A DNA stretch of 64,000 nucleotides from Sphaerulina vaccinii (taxonomy: Eukaryota; Ascomycota; Dothideomycetes; Mycosphaerellales; Mycosphaerellaceae): contig JAKUDP010000002.1 in the NCBI GenBank assembly GCA_022570795.1, forward strand, positions 1,240,001-1,304,000. The letters are read 5' to 3'. A program made the translations under genes and the position numbers. The stretch's first letter is position 1; every line of letters begins with the position of its first letter. Shown piece after piece: positions 9,628-22,079 of this stretch. The notes beneath the pieces were generated by a model. The model did no database searches and was not told the origin of the DNA. It saw nothing but the letters and a program-made list of their open reading frames with translations.

Positions 9628-10351
9628 ATGTCTCCGTCTCTGCTGAAACTCGCAGACCAAGCTGGTAAGCTTACAGCCGTACTAATATGAGTTTGTTAAG
9701 CCCATTTCAGAGATGCTTTCTGATCGCGGACATAGCCATTCTCACAAAGCCGAGAATTGCCTCCATGTCTTGAAGGTGTTGTGCTTAGGTGATTGCTCCA
9801 CACGTGATGGATTGAGCCGGGCACAGCTATTGGCAGCAAGCTATACGATTATACTGCTCGACAGCAGAGACGACCTTAGCAAGGACATCGATCCGGACTG
9901 GACATCAGAACGAGTTAACGAGCGACTCCAGCTTGTGAAAAACGGCCTGGGAAATGACATCTATTCATTCGATGTTCCCCTATCGAACCCGGTTTACAAG
10001 ACGAAGGTCGAGGGCGTGGCGCAGCCTATTGGCACGCTCAAATCACACGCAACTTGTCGAACTGGCGATGACAAATGTGAGCCTTCAATTGCCGGCGCAA
10101 ACGCAACTCTAGAGTCGAAACTTCGCCCCGGCCTCATCAACAAACAACATCAGCTACACGGGGGCACTCTATTACTTCTACAAGTCTCAAAGTGTTATGT
10201 TGTCACTTACCAAGCTCCTTCTGAATATGTGCTGGCGACTGAGGCGTCCGGGCTAGAGACGTGGCGGCGAAAACTTTGGTGTGTGGAACTGGAGAAGGGA
10301 TGTTCTGAACCACTCTCTCCGACGCTCGAAAGCCGACCAAGCCCCTCATAG
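9628..10351 (+). CDS. Hypothetical protein, two exons
   Basis: Exon 1 is 9628-9664, the intron is 9665-9710 (46 nt) and exon 2 is 9711-10351; the coding length of 678 nt gives 225 aa. The intron has a good donor (G|GTAAGC), a TACTAAT branch site and a TTTCAG acceptor, and it splices a short leader (MSPSLLKLADQA) in frame to EMLSDRGHSHSHKAENC. The protein has many Cys and His near the N-terminus, a hydrophobic strand (YTIILLDS) and a possible helix (WTSERVNERLQLVKNGLG). Its N-terminus resembles the start of an ankyrin- or TPR-like helical pair, but I would not assign a family. It is convergent with YME1, whose stop lies 360 bp away. An ATG-only single-exon model starting at 9713 is the alternative. 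Confidence 0.5.
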
Positions 10352-10711
10352 TCCAGAAAGTCCAGTGTGCACAACTTGACTGTGTTCCAGAGATACTTTC
10401 CAGCGTGGGAATATAGCCCTTTCGATGGCATTTGGTAAGGCGGCTGCACAAAGTAAAGTATGTCATTCATTGGTACCTATACAGATATCGCTTGCTCGCG
10501 TATCCACTGATTCTAGCCTTGGACATTCCTCTTCTAGGTTGAGCTCATCTGCTCGGAATGAAGGTCAGCCTGCGTGACGCATCGCAATGAGCGACCGTGT
10601 CTGCAGTCCAGCGGCATGCCCTGTAGGCAGCATGGATAGCTACTCACGAAGACTTGTATAGCGAATGCATCGCCATGTATAATATCCCTTTCCGTCCTTT
10701 CATCCTTCATA

Positions 10712-13033
10712 CTAAGGTCTCCCTGCAGCAGCGCCACCACCAACAACAGGAGGAGCACCTAAACCGGTCTGGCCTTCTGGTGCAGGAGGATGAATTGGCC
10801 CAAGTCCTATATCAGGCGTCGTTCCTTTACTGTCTGGCACTTTGATCGGTGTGTTGAAAGCCACCTTGATCTTTCCAGTGAGTTTCTCTCCGCGTACCAC
10901 TTTCTCGATCTCCTCTTTATCCAGGGTCTCATATTCGACCAATGCTTTTGCTAATCGCTCAAGCCCGTCTCGATTGTCAGTCAACAGTTTCCAAGCACGT
11001 TGACGTCCTTCTTCGACTAGTCTCCGCACTTCCTTCTCGACTTGTTGCTTTGTTTCGCTCGATAACCTTTCGTAGTCTTCCGTCAGGTCCACATTGCCAA
11101 GAAGCTCACTCATGCCAGCTCGCATCACCATGTGCTTCGCAACATTGGTGGCACCAGTGATGTCGCTTGAAGCACCAGTCGTGACGTTCTCGGGACCATA
11201 GATGAGTTCTTCTGCGACCTTGCCGCCCATGGCTACATCAATACGGGCGAGAAGGTCTTTCTTCGACTCGCTGACCTTGTCGAGTTCCGGAAGCATGTAG
11301 GTAACGCCCAAAGCATTTCCACGAGGCATGATCGTGGCCTTGTACAGAGGCGTAGCGGATTGTGTAAGCATGCAGACGAGAGCATGACCTCCTTCGTGAT
11401 AGGCAGTCATCAGCTTGTCCTTCTCTTGAATCACAGCAGATCGACGTTCAGCTCCCATGAGAATCTTGTCCTTGGCCCAGACCAGATCCGCGATGTTGAC
11501 TTTAGTTTGCTTGAGCTTGGATGCACGGACAGCAGCCTGGTTCACTACGTTCTCGAGCTCGGCTCCAGAGAAGCCAGGGCAGCCTCGAGCGACTTCGGCA
11601 GGGTCCACGGACGCGTCAGTTTTGATGTTTTTCATGTGATGCTTGAGGATGGCAATGCGGCCACGCACATCTGGCAGGGGTACAACAACGTTTCGATCGA
11701 AACGTCCAGGACGAGTCAAGGCTTTGTCGAGAGATTGTGGGAAGTTGGTTGCGCCGATGATGATAACACCGGAGGACTGATCGAAACCATCAAGCTCGGT
11801 GAGAAGCTGATTGAGAGTCTGCTTGGCGTATGCAGCGTCACGCTCGTTACGCTTTCCGCCTATCGCGTCCAGTTCGTCAATGAAGATGATGGCCGGACTT
11901 TTTGCGCGTGCCGCCGTGAAGAGGTCACGAACACGCTTTGCACCCACACCAACGTAGACTTCGTCGAACTCGGAGCCAGACATGTAGAAGAATGGAACTT
12001 GAGCCTCTCCTGCGACTGCTCGGGCGAGGAGGGTCTTTCCAGTACCAGGAGGTCCAACGAGTAAGACGCCTTTGGGTAGCTTGCCTCCGAGTGTGCTGAA
12101 TGACTCTGGAGCTTTCAGAAACTCAACCAGCTCTTGCAGCTCCTCTTTCGCCTCCTCACATCCGTGCACGTCTTCGAATCGAGTCTTTTGTAGTTCTGGC
12201 TTAGTTTCGGTATCTCTACCACCACCAACTTTCTTCAGCACACCAGTAGCTTCCACGACCAATGTAAAGAAGACCAATGCGCAGTATCCGATAAGACCAA
12301 AGTACAGGAAGAACTTGACCCATTTGAAGATCTGGCTGCCCGTGCTCTCATCCACCACGACGTAGAGTGGCTCGGCCTTGGCTCCAGAGCCCTGCCTTGA
12401 GATGGAAACATTCCCTCCCCTCATCTTTGCAGATACTGCTTGTCCCACTGCCTGTAGTTGTTCGTTGCTCATGCCACCAGTTTGTCCATTTTGCGCCTGA
12501 CCACCCATAGCTCCACCAACGCTGCCTTGTCCAACGGATGCTGCTCCAAGTGCTTGTAGCGCCTTGTTGTACATAGTCTCGGTTGCCGCATTCGTTGCGT
12601 ATCGCCCGCTGTTGTATCGTTCGACCAGGATCTCAGGCATGTTCGCACGCAGTAGCGCCTGATAGAAAGCATTCTGTGCGGCGGCAGACTGGGGTTGATT
12701 GTTCGCCATCTGTTCCATGTGCGCTAGATGGTTCTGACTCGTCTGTGAGCCCCAGCTGCTGCCAAAGAGCGTCCGTTGTTGGCTGAAGCCGACGAAGCTG
12801 GCCCTTGAAGGAGCGGGAAGAGTCGTGGCGCCGAATCGTGAGGTCGTAGCAAGCGATCGGAACGCAGAAGATGGCGTTGTACTCGGCTGTGTTGACTGCT
12901 TCGAAGACATGCTCCTTCTCCCCAGCGATACACCCGTTATCCTTTCACAGCGTCCAAAAGGTGCTCTGAACATATTCGCTGCTAAAGACATCTTGCCAGC
13001 GGAAGTGGCCATATTCTGTAGTTGGAACGCCAT
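10712..13033 (-). CDS. YME1: Mitochondrial i-AAA protease Yme1 (FtsH family)
   Basis: A single exon of 773 aa. The ATG at 13033 (MAFQLQNMATSAGKMSLAAN) gives a mitochondrial presequence; the in-frame extension upstream begins with a non-ATG codon. One transmembrane helix (FFLYFGLIGYCALVFFTLVV) places the catalytic domains in the intermembrane space. Next come the AAA module with FEDVHGCEEAKEEL, Walker A GPPGTGKT (327-334), Walker B IIFIDELDAIG (Asp about 385) and the second-region-of-homology RPGRFDR. The metalloprotease site HEGGH is at 546-550 and the probable third zinc ligand is the Asp of TTGASSDI. The C-terminus carries a Gly/Pro/Ala-rich tail (PPAPEGQTGLGAPP). In yeast, Yme1 performs inner-membrane protein quality control. 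Length is close to yeast Yme1 (747 aa). All catalytic residues are intact. Confidence 0.95.
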   Translation of the reverse strand: MAFQLQNMATSAGKMSLAANMFRAPFGRCERITGVSLGRRSMSSKQSTQPSTTPSSAFRSLATTSRFGATTLPAPSRASFVGFSQQRTLFGSSWGSQTSQNHLAHMEQMANNQPQSAAAQNAFYQALLRANMPEILVERYNSGRYATNAATETMYNKALQALGAASVGQGSVGGAMGGQAQNGQTGGMSNEQLQAVGQAVSAKMRGGNVSISRQGSGAKAEPLYVVVDESTGSQIFKWVKFFLYFGLIGYCALVFFTLVVEATGVLKKVGGGRDTETKPELQKTRFEDVHGCEEAKEELQELVEFLKAPESFSTLGGKLPKGVLLVGPPGTGKTLLARAVAGEAQVPFFYMSGSEFDEVYVGVGAKRVRDLFTAARAKSPAIIFIDELDAIGGKRNERDAAYAKQTLNQLLTELDGFDQSSGVIIIGATNFPQSLDKALTRPGRFDRNVVVPLPDVRGRIAILKHHMKNIKTDASVDPAEVARGCPGFSGAELENVVNQAAVRASKLKQTKVNIADLVWAKDKILMGAERRSAVIQEKDKLMTAYHEGGHALVCMLTQSATPLYKATIMPRGNALGVTYMLPELDKVSESKKDLLARIDVAMGGKVAEELIYGPENVTTGASSDITGATNVAKHMVMRAGMSELLGNVDLTEDYERLSSETKQQVEKEVRRLVEEGRQRAWKLLTDNRDGLERLAKALVEYETLDKEEIEKVVRGEKLTGKIKVAFNTPIKVPDSKGTTPDIGLGPIHPPAPEGQTGLGAPPVVGGGAAAGRP

Positions 13034-14168
13034 CTTGACCTGTCTGGCGGATTGCCGCCTGTTCCAAATGGAGGGCACCAAGCAGTGTCGAGTGGCAAAC
13101 TCGGTAGCAATGGAATTGGAAATGGAAAACGCCAAACAAAGCACTGTACAAAGTGCGCAAGGCACGCGATGTAGAGATGGAGTACTGTCGGAGAGAAGTG
13201 AAACGTCGACGTCGGGCGTTATGTCAGACTCCGGGCGGCGTTAGAACAGCATGGATCATCGCGAATCGCCTTCTCCCTTCTTGGCAAGTTTGTTGATGAT
13301 GACCACTCGACTATACTGTTTCTGTTCTGTCATGTGCTGATATTGCGAGAAAGATGCTGTTGCTGCTGAGCAGTTTGAATCGCATTCGGGAGAAGAGGTT
13401 CTGCTATTGAGGAAACATGAAGGAAGTAAGGAAGTATGGTAGCGATCAGGCAGTCGCCAGTGTGCTGCCTGATCCTGCCTGATATGAGCAGTTTATATAC
13501 AATTGATCAGTCACTTCCACGCTGCCATCGTTCAGTTCTCCCACCACAACCATATCTGACATATCATCTTCCTCCGCTTACAATGCCGTATTGATCTGAT
13601 TGCCTGCAGAGCCTCCGTAGTGCTGAAAGTGTCGTTCTTGCTTCGAGAGAGTGTTCTGTGATAGACTTTCGGGAAGGGCCAGAGCTTCCTTCCGCACTGC
13701 GGCCAAAGAGACAGCAGAGCGCGTCGAACACCACACATCTTCTTGCTGATGATGAGACATTGTTCGCGCGCACTTCTGTACAGAACTTCCTCTTTCGATA
13801 CTACCGACCATTGAGACATCTTCCTACTACTGCATGGCGCGTGCGCAGTGATCTTTCTCGCCTTGCGATCGATTCACAGCATCATCCTGCCTCCCGCATT
13901 CTTCGCTTCATCAGCAGCAAAAAGGTACGACAATCACCACCACAACCGCCATCAGTCTTCTCGACCTCGCAAGCTTCACGCAGAGATGACAACTGGACTA
14001 TAACAACCACCATCAAAGAACAGAGACTGACCTCGACACTGCATCCTCAGTTACACGAAACATCACGACTTTTCGCGAACACTCCATCATCGGATAGAGC
14101 GCGCTTTTCTCGAGCTATAGCGCACGAGCGCGCAATTGAGCCATCCTACCACCAAGAAGCGCTTCGAG
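13034..14168. promoter_or_regulatory. Divergent intergenic region between YME1 and NUP145
   Basis: 1.13 kb upstream of both genes. Frames up to about 200 codons exist but overlap antisense frames and have no start or splice support. The last 500 bp is pyrimidine-rich (many TCTTC and CATC motifs), consistent with a NUP145 5' leader. A short direct repeat of GCCTGATC occurs near 13,470. Confidence 0.4.
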
Positions 14169-17100
14169 ATGTCTTTTGGCGGGTTCGGAAGCTCCAATAC
14201 TACTGGGGGCGGCTTCGGTGGGTTTGGCAGCACAACCACTGGGGGCGGCTTCGGTGGGACAGGAACGACATCTTCAGGAGGTGGTCTCTTTGGTAACAAC
14301 ACAGCTACTGCCGGAGGTTTCGGCAGTACTGGAGGTGGGTTTGGAACTAATACATCGCCTGCTACGACATTGGGTACTAAGCCAGCGACTACAGGCTTCG
14401 GCAGTACGAACACCAACACGGGCGGTGGTCTCTTCGGCGGCGGCGCGAGCACAACTGGTGGCTTTGGAAGCACAGGCGGTGGATTCGGAGCTACGAATAC
14501 TGCAAGCAGCGGGTTTGGTGCGAACAACACATCTGGTGGAGGTAAGAAGTTTTCGACCCAGCGCGTCCCACAACGAGCAACCACACTCAGTGGCGATGTA
14601 CAACGGCAATCGCAGCATAGATCGGAGGCGCATGCAAGATCGACGACTAATAATGGGGCAGGTCTTTTTGGAAGCAAGCCGGCCACGACAACAGGCGGCT
14701 TTGGCTCGACTAACACAGGATCGATCTTTGGTGGAGGTGCCAACAACACCAGCACTGGCTTCGGCGCAACCAATACCACATCGACGCCAGCTTTCGGCGG
14801 CGCTGCGTCGACAGGCGGATTTGGCGCAACGAACACGAATACCAGTACTGGAGGATTTGGCGGCTTCGGCGCGAGCAATAACACAGCCCAGACCAATAAT
14901 GGAACGGCTGGCACACCTTTCCAGGCTTTTCAAGAGAAAGACGGGGCGGCCACAAACCTCACGTCACATTATCAGTCTATCACATTCCAGCAACCATATC
15001 AAAACAAGAGCTTCGAGGAGCTGAGAGTGGAAGATTATATGCAAGGACGAAGATACGGCAACAGCAACGGCCAAGCTGGAAGCTTTGGCACAAGCACAGG
15101 ATTCGGTGGAAGCTTGTTCGGAGGCAACAACAACACTACACAGACGACTGGCAGCTCGCTGTTTGGCGGAAACAACACGGCGACTGCGAATACCTCCACA
15201 GGGTTTGGAGGGTTTGGCAGCAATAACAATACCGCACAACCAGCTGCGACTGGATTCGGCGCCACCAACGCTGGCGGAGGCTTGTTCGGTTCTCAGCAAA
15301 ACAAACCTGCAGGTGGACTATTCGGCTCGACACCCGCCGCGAGCACTGGTGGGTTTGGCGCCACGAACACCAACACTGGCGGAGGCCTGTTTGGCGCGAA
15401 CAACACCTCTACGAACTCTGGCTTCGGCGCTACAAATACTGCTAGTACTGGTGGTGGCCTGTTTGGTTCGCAGAATAACAACACTGCAGCAAAGCCAGCA
15501 TTTGGTGGGTTTGGCCAGACTGGAACTTCGACAGGATTCGGTGCGACTGCTAATAACAACACTGGTGGTGGACTATTTGGTAACACCGCGAACAATAACA
15601 CGAACACTGGCAGCGGCGGTTTGTTCGGCTCCAACAACACGACCCAGCAGCAGAATAGCAATCCGTTCGGTGGCAACACGAACACTGGCGGCAGTAGCTT
15701 GTTCGGAAACAACAATCAGGCAAAACCGGCTACAGGAGGTCTCTTTGGCAGCACTCCTGCAGCGAGCACTACTGGAGGAGGCCTCTTCGGAAACAATAAC
15801 AACACACAGCAGCAGTCTGGCGGTCTCTTCGGATCTCAGCCAGCCAACAACACTAGTGGAGGTCTTTTTGGCAATAACAACAACCAGAACAAGGCACCGA
15901 CAGGAGGCTTATTCGGCAGTGCGCCAGCGAACAACAACACTGGCGGTAGTCTGTTTGGCAACAGTACGAACACGAATACCAATACTGGAGGTGGTCTATT
16001 CGGCTCCACGAACACCAACAATGCTGGTGGCAGCTCGTTATTCGGCAACAATAACAATAAGCCAGCTGGCAGTCTCTTCGGAGGAGGAGCTTCGACGAAC
16101 AACAACTCGGGCAGTCTCTTTGGCGGCCTTGGTGGCAACAACCAGCAGCAGGCAACAGGAGGCAGCAGCCTGTTTGGTTCCACAAACCAACAGAACAATA
16201 ATAACGGCAACTCCATGTTCGGTGGCATGAACCAGAGCAACAACGCGAACCAGTCGAATCAGCTCACTGCTAGTCTGACCATCTCGCCGTATGGTAACGA
16301 TCAGCTATTCAGCTCCCTGGGACAGTCTTCGGCACCAGTCGGGCCTCTCGCGACACCTTTGGCCGGAGCGCGTCCTACTCCAGCGAAGACGCCATCCTTG
16401 CTTTCCAGCAGCAGGTTGAACTCTCCCATCTACACTCCACGAGCAAGCACTGTTGGGCGACCAGGTGGATACGGATTCTCCTATTCAGCTTACGGCACTC
16501 CTGGTTCGGCATACTCTGTGAGCCTCACTCCACAGGCTAGTAGCCTCCTGAAGCCAACTGGAAGCCTGGGCAGTGCTCTGACCAGTAGACTTGCTAAGAG
16601 CATGTCTATGAACAACCTGCGCGGTGATACACCATCTCGGGATGGAGAAAGCTTGCTTCGGCCTACGCCTGGGAGCGCTTCCAGCCGCTACCTCAACTCT
16701 GGTAGCATGCGCAAGCTGACCATTGACCGGAGCTTACGCACTGATCTCTTTTCACCACCCACTTCATCGAATCTGCAGCGGATAGAGAACGCTGCAGATC
16801 AGCAGAGTCCTGGTTTGCAGAAGAAGGTCAGCTTCGAGAACTCCGCTGCTCAAGGTGCTCGGCAGACTGATGCCACGCCAAATGCCGGCAACGCGCTTGT
16901 TCGAACCGAGTCAGAAGAGGATGATTCTCCTCGCGTCACTCGCTCACAAGCAAAGACAAACGGTGCGCCCGAAATGGAACAGGTCAATGGTAGCAAGTCG
17001 CTTACGGACATCCCTGAAGATGCTGAGCCACAGCGCCCTGTGTCTGCGCCAACCACTAAGAGACCGGCAGAGAAGGTGAGCAAGCCTTCAGAAGGTGACT

Positions 17101-20100
17101 ACTGGTGCGAGCCACCTCTCAAGGATCTGCAAAACATGTCTCGCACTCAGCGCTCGAAGCTAAAGATATTCACCGTCGGCCGCCATGGCGTTGGCAAGAT
17201 CGAATTCCGGAACAACGGTAAAGGCATCGACCTGTCCAAGGTCGACCTCGACAGGCTATACGACCCGAATGACATGAATACTCCTGACGGCCCAGACGCC
17301 AAAGGTATTGTATGTCTGAAGATACGCAAAGCTACCGTCTACCCGAACGCAAACGAGAAGCCTCCCGAGGGCCAGGCGCTGAACGTTCCCAGCAGAATCT
17401 GGCTCGAGCAATCTTGGCCACGAAAGGATCATGGCAAGACTATCGTCAAAGACCAGTCTGGTCCTAGACTTCAGAAGCACATTCAGCGCCTTCACAAGAT
17501 CGTTGACACCACATTCGTCGAGTACGAACCCGCCACTGCCACATGGGTCTTCGACGTTCCCCACTACACTACCTACGAACTTGATGATGACAGCGACGAT
17601 GAGACCGAGAACATGGAGGGCGTGCAGCAGGAATCCAGCGAGCTGAGCGAGCCACCAGCAACGCTGCCACACGGTCAGCAAGACGATACCATGCAGAGTA
17701 TCGAGTCCAACAATGGCGACGTTGACGATACCTTCGAGTTCAAACTCAACCGATCGAAGTCGAGTATGCATAGCTCGCACATCCCTGGCGGTTTTGACGA
17801 GCCTCTGGGAAACGATGGCAGCTATGAGTACGATGACTCGAACGCAGATCAGGATGAGGATATGGACGAGCTCCATCAGATGTCTGGAGGTCTGGGTGCT
17901 GCAGACGAAGAAGACGAGGATCTGTTCGCCGCACAAGGTGGTGCTGTGCAGGCACCCTCACCTGGCGCGTACGAGCGCTATGGTTCCAGTATGGCTCTCG
18001 ACAACCCGGGCGCAAACACCATTGCTGAAATTGCGCAGGCCGACTCCGAATCTGAAGAAGAGCCTCCGCTCCCCGGCTCTTTCAATGCCGAAGAACCGAA
18101 GATGCTACGATCTATCTTGAAGCCCACTGCACCCATCAGCCGAGCATTCGCGAGTCCAGAGAAGCTCGCCAATGATACCTGGGAGGAACAGTTGCAGCGC
18201 ACGATGAGTCCACGAAAGCGTGATCGCCAGGCATTGAAAGGTCTGCAGCAGAGTATACTTCGAGGTGACAGGGACGACTTTGCAGAGAGTCCTTTCAAGC
18301 GCAGCATGCTTGGGCAAAGTGTACTTGGGCAGAGCTACCTGGCACAGAAGAGTGCCAAGAAGGTCGGTTTCGGCAGTGTGCTAGGAGGAAAGCAGGATCT
18401 CGACAAGAGTCAAGCATTCCGGACGAGCATGGACCTGATGAACTCGCTCTGGGCGCAGGAGAAGTCGAGCACGAGAGGCGCTGCTGGCACGAAAGGCTTC
18501 GAGGTATGATTACCCATACGCACCACATCTAACACATTCCCCATGCCCCATATATCACGAACTGCACACACACCAGCACCAGGCTGGGACGGAGGATGAA
18601 AAGTTCAATCTTGGGCGTTCCACGATCGACCGCCCCACACATTCTGCACAGCAAATCACACAACCGTGTATAGTTCGTAGCTGAAATTCTGAATAGAAAC
18701 CTTACACCAAGACACCTCGCTTTTCTACTACCGACGAGTCCGACGAAAACCCAGCCTTTCATCAAGACGGTATCAAGCCTTCCTTTGCGGCCAACGGTAC
18801 GCTCGTATACTCCGTCCTTGGCTCAGTTCCGGACGTGGACTTTCCTCTCGAACCAGCCCTGCGCCCACTCATCGGAGAGCACACAGAAGTCCGATTTGCC
18901 AGATTCGCCCCCAATGCCGATCTCAACACGGAAACGTTGTCACATCAGAAGATAGCCACTACAACCAGCATCACCGACGGCTTTCCTGCAGCGCACCCCA
19001 ATTCTGTGCGAATAGACTTCACACAATTGGCAGAGAAGTCATCGGATACTGAGTCGACTATTTGGCAGCTCTGCAACATTCTGTTCGAGTCGGTGAGAAC
19101 CGGTGCTGGACACTTGACTGGAGGCATGACGGACGAGCAGATTTTGGCTTTCGAGCCAAGATTGCGCAAAGATGCTGTCAAGCAGTTCTGGGTTGATGTC
19201 GTCAATGCTAGCACTGACCAGGCTGCAAGTAACATATCCGCTGAGGAGAAGGCATTGCTCTGTCTGACACGGGGAGACAAAGATTCTGCTGCAGACGTCC
19301 TTGGGAGTTCCAAGAACTTCCGTTTGGCAACCCTTGTTGCACAGCTACCGGGTACTGAGAACAGTCGGGGACTTATGGCAAAGCAAATCGGGGCTTGGAA
19401 GAACCGAAACGACTGGACTGAGATGTCGGATCCAATCCGCGCCTTGTACTCCATCATAGCTGGTGAGGTCTGCGTAGTGCAGGGCAAGAATGGGCCAAAG
19501 GAGGACCGTGTGAGCGATTTCGTCATCTCGGAGCGCTTCGACCTCAACTGGATACAAAGCTTAGCACTGCGTCTGTTCTTCGGTGGTCACGATACGCTGG
19601 ACGAGGTCGTGAAGTCATACGTCCAGGATCTCGACGACGGGCGCGAAGTGACACTGCCTACACCATCCTGGACAGCTCCCGGCACTTCAGAGGAGGAACT
19701 TGCTGGTCGGCAGGACACTCTGTTTGGTTTGCTTCGCCTGTACTCGACTACGCGTGCCGATCCGGCAGATCTCGAGGCTCTGTTCGACCCGCATACTGTT
19801 TCGGGTTCCCCCGTCAACTCGCGCCTGGCGTGGCAACTAGCCATCATACTCTCTGCCAAAGGGTGGACTGACTACATCAATCATGCCACACTCGACCAGC
19901 TCACGCGTGGCTTCGCCGCTGAACTCGAGAATACGAACAAGTTCGTCACGGCAAGCTGGGTCCTTCTTCATCTGACAGAACCTAATGCGAGAGAACACAT
20001 GGTCAAGGAGCTCCTGCTCCGCAACAGCGCCAAGATCCCTGATCCCTACGCTGGTGATGAATCTGCAGAGACAAACGTCTTCCACCAGCTTACGCACGAT

Positions 20101-20640
20101 AACAAGATTCCCAGCAATCTACTCTACGAGGCCAAGGCTCTGCATGCCAAGGCTGCACTCCAACGTCCCACTCTTCAGGCTCGATACCTCCTCAACGCTG
20201 GACTCCTCGACGAGGCGCACAACGTTCTCACATCGACCATCGGCCCAAGCGCAGTCATCGAAGAAGATTATGACGAACTTATTGATATCCTTTCTCACTT
20301 TCCAGAAGATGGCAATGGAGTCAAAGACTGGGCAACTGGGGGCGCTGTCTACAGCAACTTCGCCACGCTCGTTACGATGAACTTAGGACGGAAGTCGGCT
20401 CCACAAGGCACGCAGACCATGCAGGCCTTGAAGTTGGGACTGGAAGCCATGGCTAACGCTGATGCGAGCGCGACATTCACGCTTGAGGAGAAGGTTGCCA
20501 TGATCGAGATGGGCAAGATTTTGAAAGAAGAGTCGAGAGACTTGGGAGTGGAGAGTGTTGTCGGTGCTGCTATTGGCGAACGACACCAGGTTGAGGGCCT
20601 ATTTGAGAGATACCAAGCTGCTATGGGCATTGTGGTCTAG
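14169..20640 (+). CDS. NUP145: Nucleoporin Nup98-Nup96 (Nup145-type) precursor
   Basis: Exons 14169-14541, 14662-18503 and 18697-20640 total 6159 nt, giving 2052 aa. Intron 1 is 120 nt (GTAAGA..GGGGCAG, ACTAAT branch); it contains no stop and keeps frame, so it is easily missed, but splicing restores a GLFG unit. Intron 2 is 193 nt and spans stop codons. The N-terminal part is an FG domain with about fifteen GLFG units, interrupted by a Gle2-binding (GLEBS) segment at about 220-255 (ITFQQPYQNKSFEELRVEDY). The autoproteolytic domain starts at GDYWCEPPLKDL and ends VFDVPHYTTYEL; cleavage would fall between Tyr1093 and Thr1094. The rest, with acidic linker, is Nup96/Nup145C, the Y-complex scaffold. 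In the family, self-cleavage yields a mobile FG nucleoporin and a scaffold protein. The usual site is HF|S, so HY|T here is a variant. Confidence 0.93.
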
Positions 20641-22079
20641 CCACAACGCCAGAAGTCCGTTGGGAGCGGCGTATAGTATGAGAGAAGCTATTTGCTGTTG
20701 TAAGGATGCCTTTCGGCAGCTCTGATATGCTCGCAGTACCTTCGAATCGTTCCTGTAAAACATCGCTATGCATGTTGAGGACGAGATCTACGACTAATGA
20801 TATGCAGGTACGATAGACTGCCTCAGCTACCATGGAAATGGCACAACGTCCATCAGAGGATCCGGTGAGTTCTTGAGAATTGAGCGTTCAAGATGGTATA
20901 GACCTACTTGGACAGGCGGCACTTCCTAGGTGAGCAGCGAGACGTATGGGTACGAATAGTGCGACTTCACACATCTCATGATGGCTACGCTACCCCAAGG
21001 TGAGGAAAACGAACTCGGCCTTTCGCTTGCTTTATACTCCGGAAGTAGAGGCGAGTTGTCCTTGAGGCATGTACATATTCCGAAATATCGAAATTTCTAG
21101 AAAATGGCTAATTCAAATTTTAGCAGATTGTGCGCCCCAATGTCACCTAAACGACTTCCAAAATTCCAAACATTCACAATTCGACTCGGAGCAACGAATG
21201 GCTTATACAAGATGTCCATTCGACACTCTCACCGTCGTCCCGGTAGTTTCGGGCAACCCTAGGATAAGAATATAGCCGCTTTCTGGACGCCAGATCCACG
21301 AGTTACTCACAATTGATGTCTCCTGATATCAACCACTTCGGAGACACAACATCTATTAGAGCATACTATGCAGTCTGTTATAGCGAGCGAGCATGTCCGA
21401 ACAGCTCATGTCATCTATATCAGATGCACTCCTGGCATTGGTGGTATTCATGCCAGCCAGTGGACTCATGATCGCCAGCATGAACTCATGCACGCGCGGC
21501 TTCTCAGTATGGTCCAGGGAGCCGAGCGCTCGGTATCAAGAGACGCAGTCAAGCGGAATGTCTATTTGCTTTGGTGCCACGGCATGAGAAAGAAACACGC
21601 CAGCATGCGTGTGATGTCTTTGAGTCTCGACTTGACATAGTACTTCACTTGTCGGCAAGATGAACCATATTACATCCATATAGGAAAATGCACATCATTC
21701 ATGCAGAGTCGCTAAGGTATGCTGGTAATGATGCATGAACTTCACTCAAAAGTGGAGAGAGCACATTAGTCTGGAACACAGGAGACCCACGTCTGGCCTC
21801 ACTTTCGGACAACTCACCGATGCCCTCCACTTTTCACGTGGTATCTCCACATATGATGCCGCCAGACCAACCTCTAATGGCTTCCTTCGCTGAGCGTGTA
21901 CCCGAGGGCTATGAGAGGCTAGCAAGTGGTAGATGATGGCTGCGGCATCCTGTCTTCGAACAAGCATCGGGTCGTATCAAGTCTGTAGATTGTAGGAGGT
22001 ACCAGGGTGATCACTTCTACAGACATTTAGCAGCGTCATTATCAAACCTATCCTGCTCACGCCTCGTCAGTGTCGTGAC
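20641..22079. other. Intergenic, no supported gene
   Basis: 1.4 kb with only short frames. A mini-gene-like start (ATG at 20831 followed by a GTGAGT donor at 20863) leads to a product of only about 16 aa and is not called. No repeat or RNA gene was seen. Confidence 0.4.

Noticed and set aside
14087..14914. 275-codon reverse-strand frame, Pro/Val/Ala/Lys-rich, opposite the NUP145 FG domain
   Set aside because: It is the antisense shadow of Gly/Asn/Thr-rich GLFG codons; it has low-complexity composition and no independent signals. The same applies to the other reverse frames to about 16,243.
9628..20640. Mitochondrial or nuclear-pore gene cluster acting as a unit
   Set aside because: Genes are on both strands with separate promoters; fungal housekeeping genes are commonly adjacent by chance.
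20831..20937. Tiny two-exon gene starting MEMAQRPSEDP
   Set aside because: A donor and acceptor are present, but the product would be only about 16 residues, with no support.
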